From NCBI GenBank assembly GCA_025455345.1, contig JALOMS010000059.1:1-12829 (forward strand): 12,829 nucleotides of DNA, given 5' to 3'. Origin of the DNA: Thermoflexibacter sp. GTDB taxonomy: Bacteria > Bacteroidota > Bacteroidia > Cytophagales > Thermoflexibacteraceae. Of this stretch, positions 12,135-12,829 are shown piece by piece. Both the position numbers and the translations under genes were made by a program. Each line of letters opens with the position of its first letter. Within the stretch, counting starts at the first letter, position 1. The notes beneath the pieces are model-generated. The model did not search any database. It saw only the letters and a program-made list of their open reading frames with translations, and was not told the DNA's origin.

Positions 12135-12829
12135 ATGGAAATAATGGTGATGATTGCCCAACTATTGTTAGGGCTATCTATATTGGTAGGTCTGCATGAG
12201 GCAGGACACTTGCTTACTGCCAAGATGTTTGGCATGAGAGTAGAAAAATTCTTTATAGGCTTCCCCCCTAAAATCGTGGGCTTCAAATATGGTGAAACAG
12301 AATATGCGCTTGGTGCTATTCCTTTGGGTGGTTTTGTCAAAATATCAGGAATGATAGATGAGTCTTTGGACACTAATCAGATGAAATCTGACCCCGAACC
12401 ATGGGAGTTTAGGGCTAAACCTGCTTGGCAACGCCTGATAGTAATGCTTGGCGGCATTATAGTAAATGTAGTTACTGGGATTTTGATTTTTATTATGATG
12501 GTTTATTTTTTAGGAGAAAGTTACACGCCTCTTACAGAAGTAAACAAAAATGGTATCTATGCTTCGCCCTTGGGAGAAGAAATCGGATTGCAGTATGGAG
12601 ATAAAATAATTGCCATGAACGGGAACACCATAGAGCGGTTCGAAGACCTCCGAAATCCTAAATATTTATTAGAAACAGGAAGTAATTATACCGTACAACG
12701 CAATGACCAAGAATTAAAAATCGTTATCCCCTCTAATTTTTTGGACAAACTGTCTGATAAAGAGAATAGCAGTAGTTTTATAGAGCCACTTTTACCTTTT
12801 ACTGTCGGAGAGGTACAAGTAGGTATGCC
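12135..12829 (+). CDS. rseP: RseP-family site-2 (M50) intramembrane zinc metalloprotease, 3' end cut by window edge
   Basis: RseP-type proteases cut membrane-embedded anti-sigma factors and signal-peptide remnants. I translated 231 residues from the ATG at 12135 to the edge; a full protein would be about 430-450. The zinc and catalytic motif HEAGH (21-25) lies in the first membrane helix (about 4-22). KMFGMRVEKFFIGFPPKIVGFKYGETEYALGAIPLGGFVKISGM (30-73) is the family's re-entrant beta-loop region. FRAKPAWQRLIVMLGGIIVNVVTGILIFIMMVYF (92-125) is the second core helix. A PDZ domain follows (about 136-200, with ASPLGEEIGLQYGDKIIAMNG). The C-terminal helix with the third zinc ligand (NxxPxxxLDG) lies outside the window. 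No frameshift or stop is seen. In many Bacteroidota dxr precedes rseP; here a divergent nfeD-like gene does. Confidence 0.95.
   Translation, partial: MEIMVMIAQLLLGLSILVGLHEAGHLLTAKMFGMRVEKFFIGFPPKIVGFKYGETEYALGAIPLGGFVKISGMIDESLDTNQMKSDPEPWEFRAKPAWQRLIVMLGGIIVNVVTGILIFIMMVYFLGESYTPLTEVNKNGIYASPLGEEIGLQYGDKIIAMNGNTIERFEDLRNPKYLLETGSNYTVQRNDQELKIVIPSNFLDKLSDKENSSSFIEPLLPFTVGEVQVGM

Noticed and set aside
1..12829. Mobile element, phage, CRISPR, tRNA or rRNA content
   Set aside because: No transposase, integrase, terminal repeats, evenly spaced repeat arrays or tRNA/rRNA signatures were seen on either strand.

Overview
The window looks like chromosome from an AT-rich member of the Bacteroidota, probably of Cytophagales type. 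Several signs agree. Upstream regions carry TAnnTTTG boxes, in three cases with a TTTG or TTG element 20 bp upstream, which is the Bacteroidota housekeeping promoter pattern. Genes lack clear Shine-Dalgarno sequences. One gene encodes a giant periplasmic beta-propeller sensor of a kind almost confined to this phylum. A lipoprotein with a DGDGD loop and a stand-alone LuxE-like protein also fit. The exact genus cannot be read from the window.

Layout, left to right. Positions 1-722 (minus) hold a ROK-family sugar kinase cut by the window edge, with its zinc cysteines replaced. Positions 831-1748 (minus) hold a Ppx/GppA phosphatase that has no ATG and must start at TTG; it has a well-formed promoter. 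Positions 1892-2020 (minus) hold a 42-residue lipoprotein gene followed by a textbook intrinsic terminator. Positions 2127-3170 (minus) hold a LuxE-like acyl-adenylating protein, divergent from a 185-residue lipoprotein gene at 3232-3789 with its own terminator. After about 400 bases without a convincing gene comes an AraC-family regulator (4185-5099, plus).

Positions 5178-5347 (minus) form a GC-richer island with nested hairpins that ends in its own terminator. It is most simply read as a small structured RNA gene, or a structured 3' end of the fbp message. Upstream on the minus strand lie fbp (5406-6440) and a FabG-type reductase (6513-7253), which has the best promoter in the window. Next is the largest gene (7325-11323, minus). 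It encodes a 1332-residue signalling protein: secretion signal, 14 propeller motifs, Y_Y_Y domain, one membrane helix, coiled coil, GAF domain and SpoIIE/PP2C-type phosphatase. It contains a run of nine G bases in the coding strand. An NfeD-like membrane protein (11483-11968, minus) and a divergent RseP-type site-2 protease (from 12135, plus, cut by the edge) close the window.

How the genes fit together: this is a core-genome neighbourhood rather than a mobile island. Sugar phosphorylation (ROK), gluconeogenesis (fbp), polyphosphate or (p)ppGpp turnover (Ppx/GppA), fatty-acid-type reduction (FabG) and membrane quality control (NfeD, RseP) are housekeeping themes. The AraC regulator and the propeller-SpoIIE protein add signalling. 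I see no mobile element, CRISPR array, tRNA or rRNA. The least explained parts are the putative RNA at 5178-5347, the tiny lipoprotein, the zinc-less ROK kinase and the poly-G tract.
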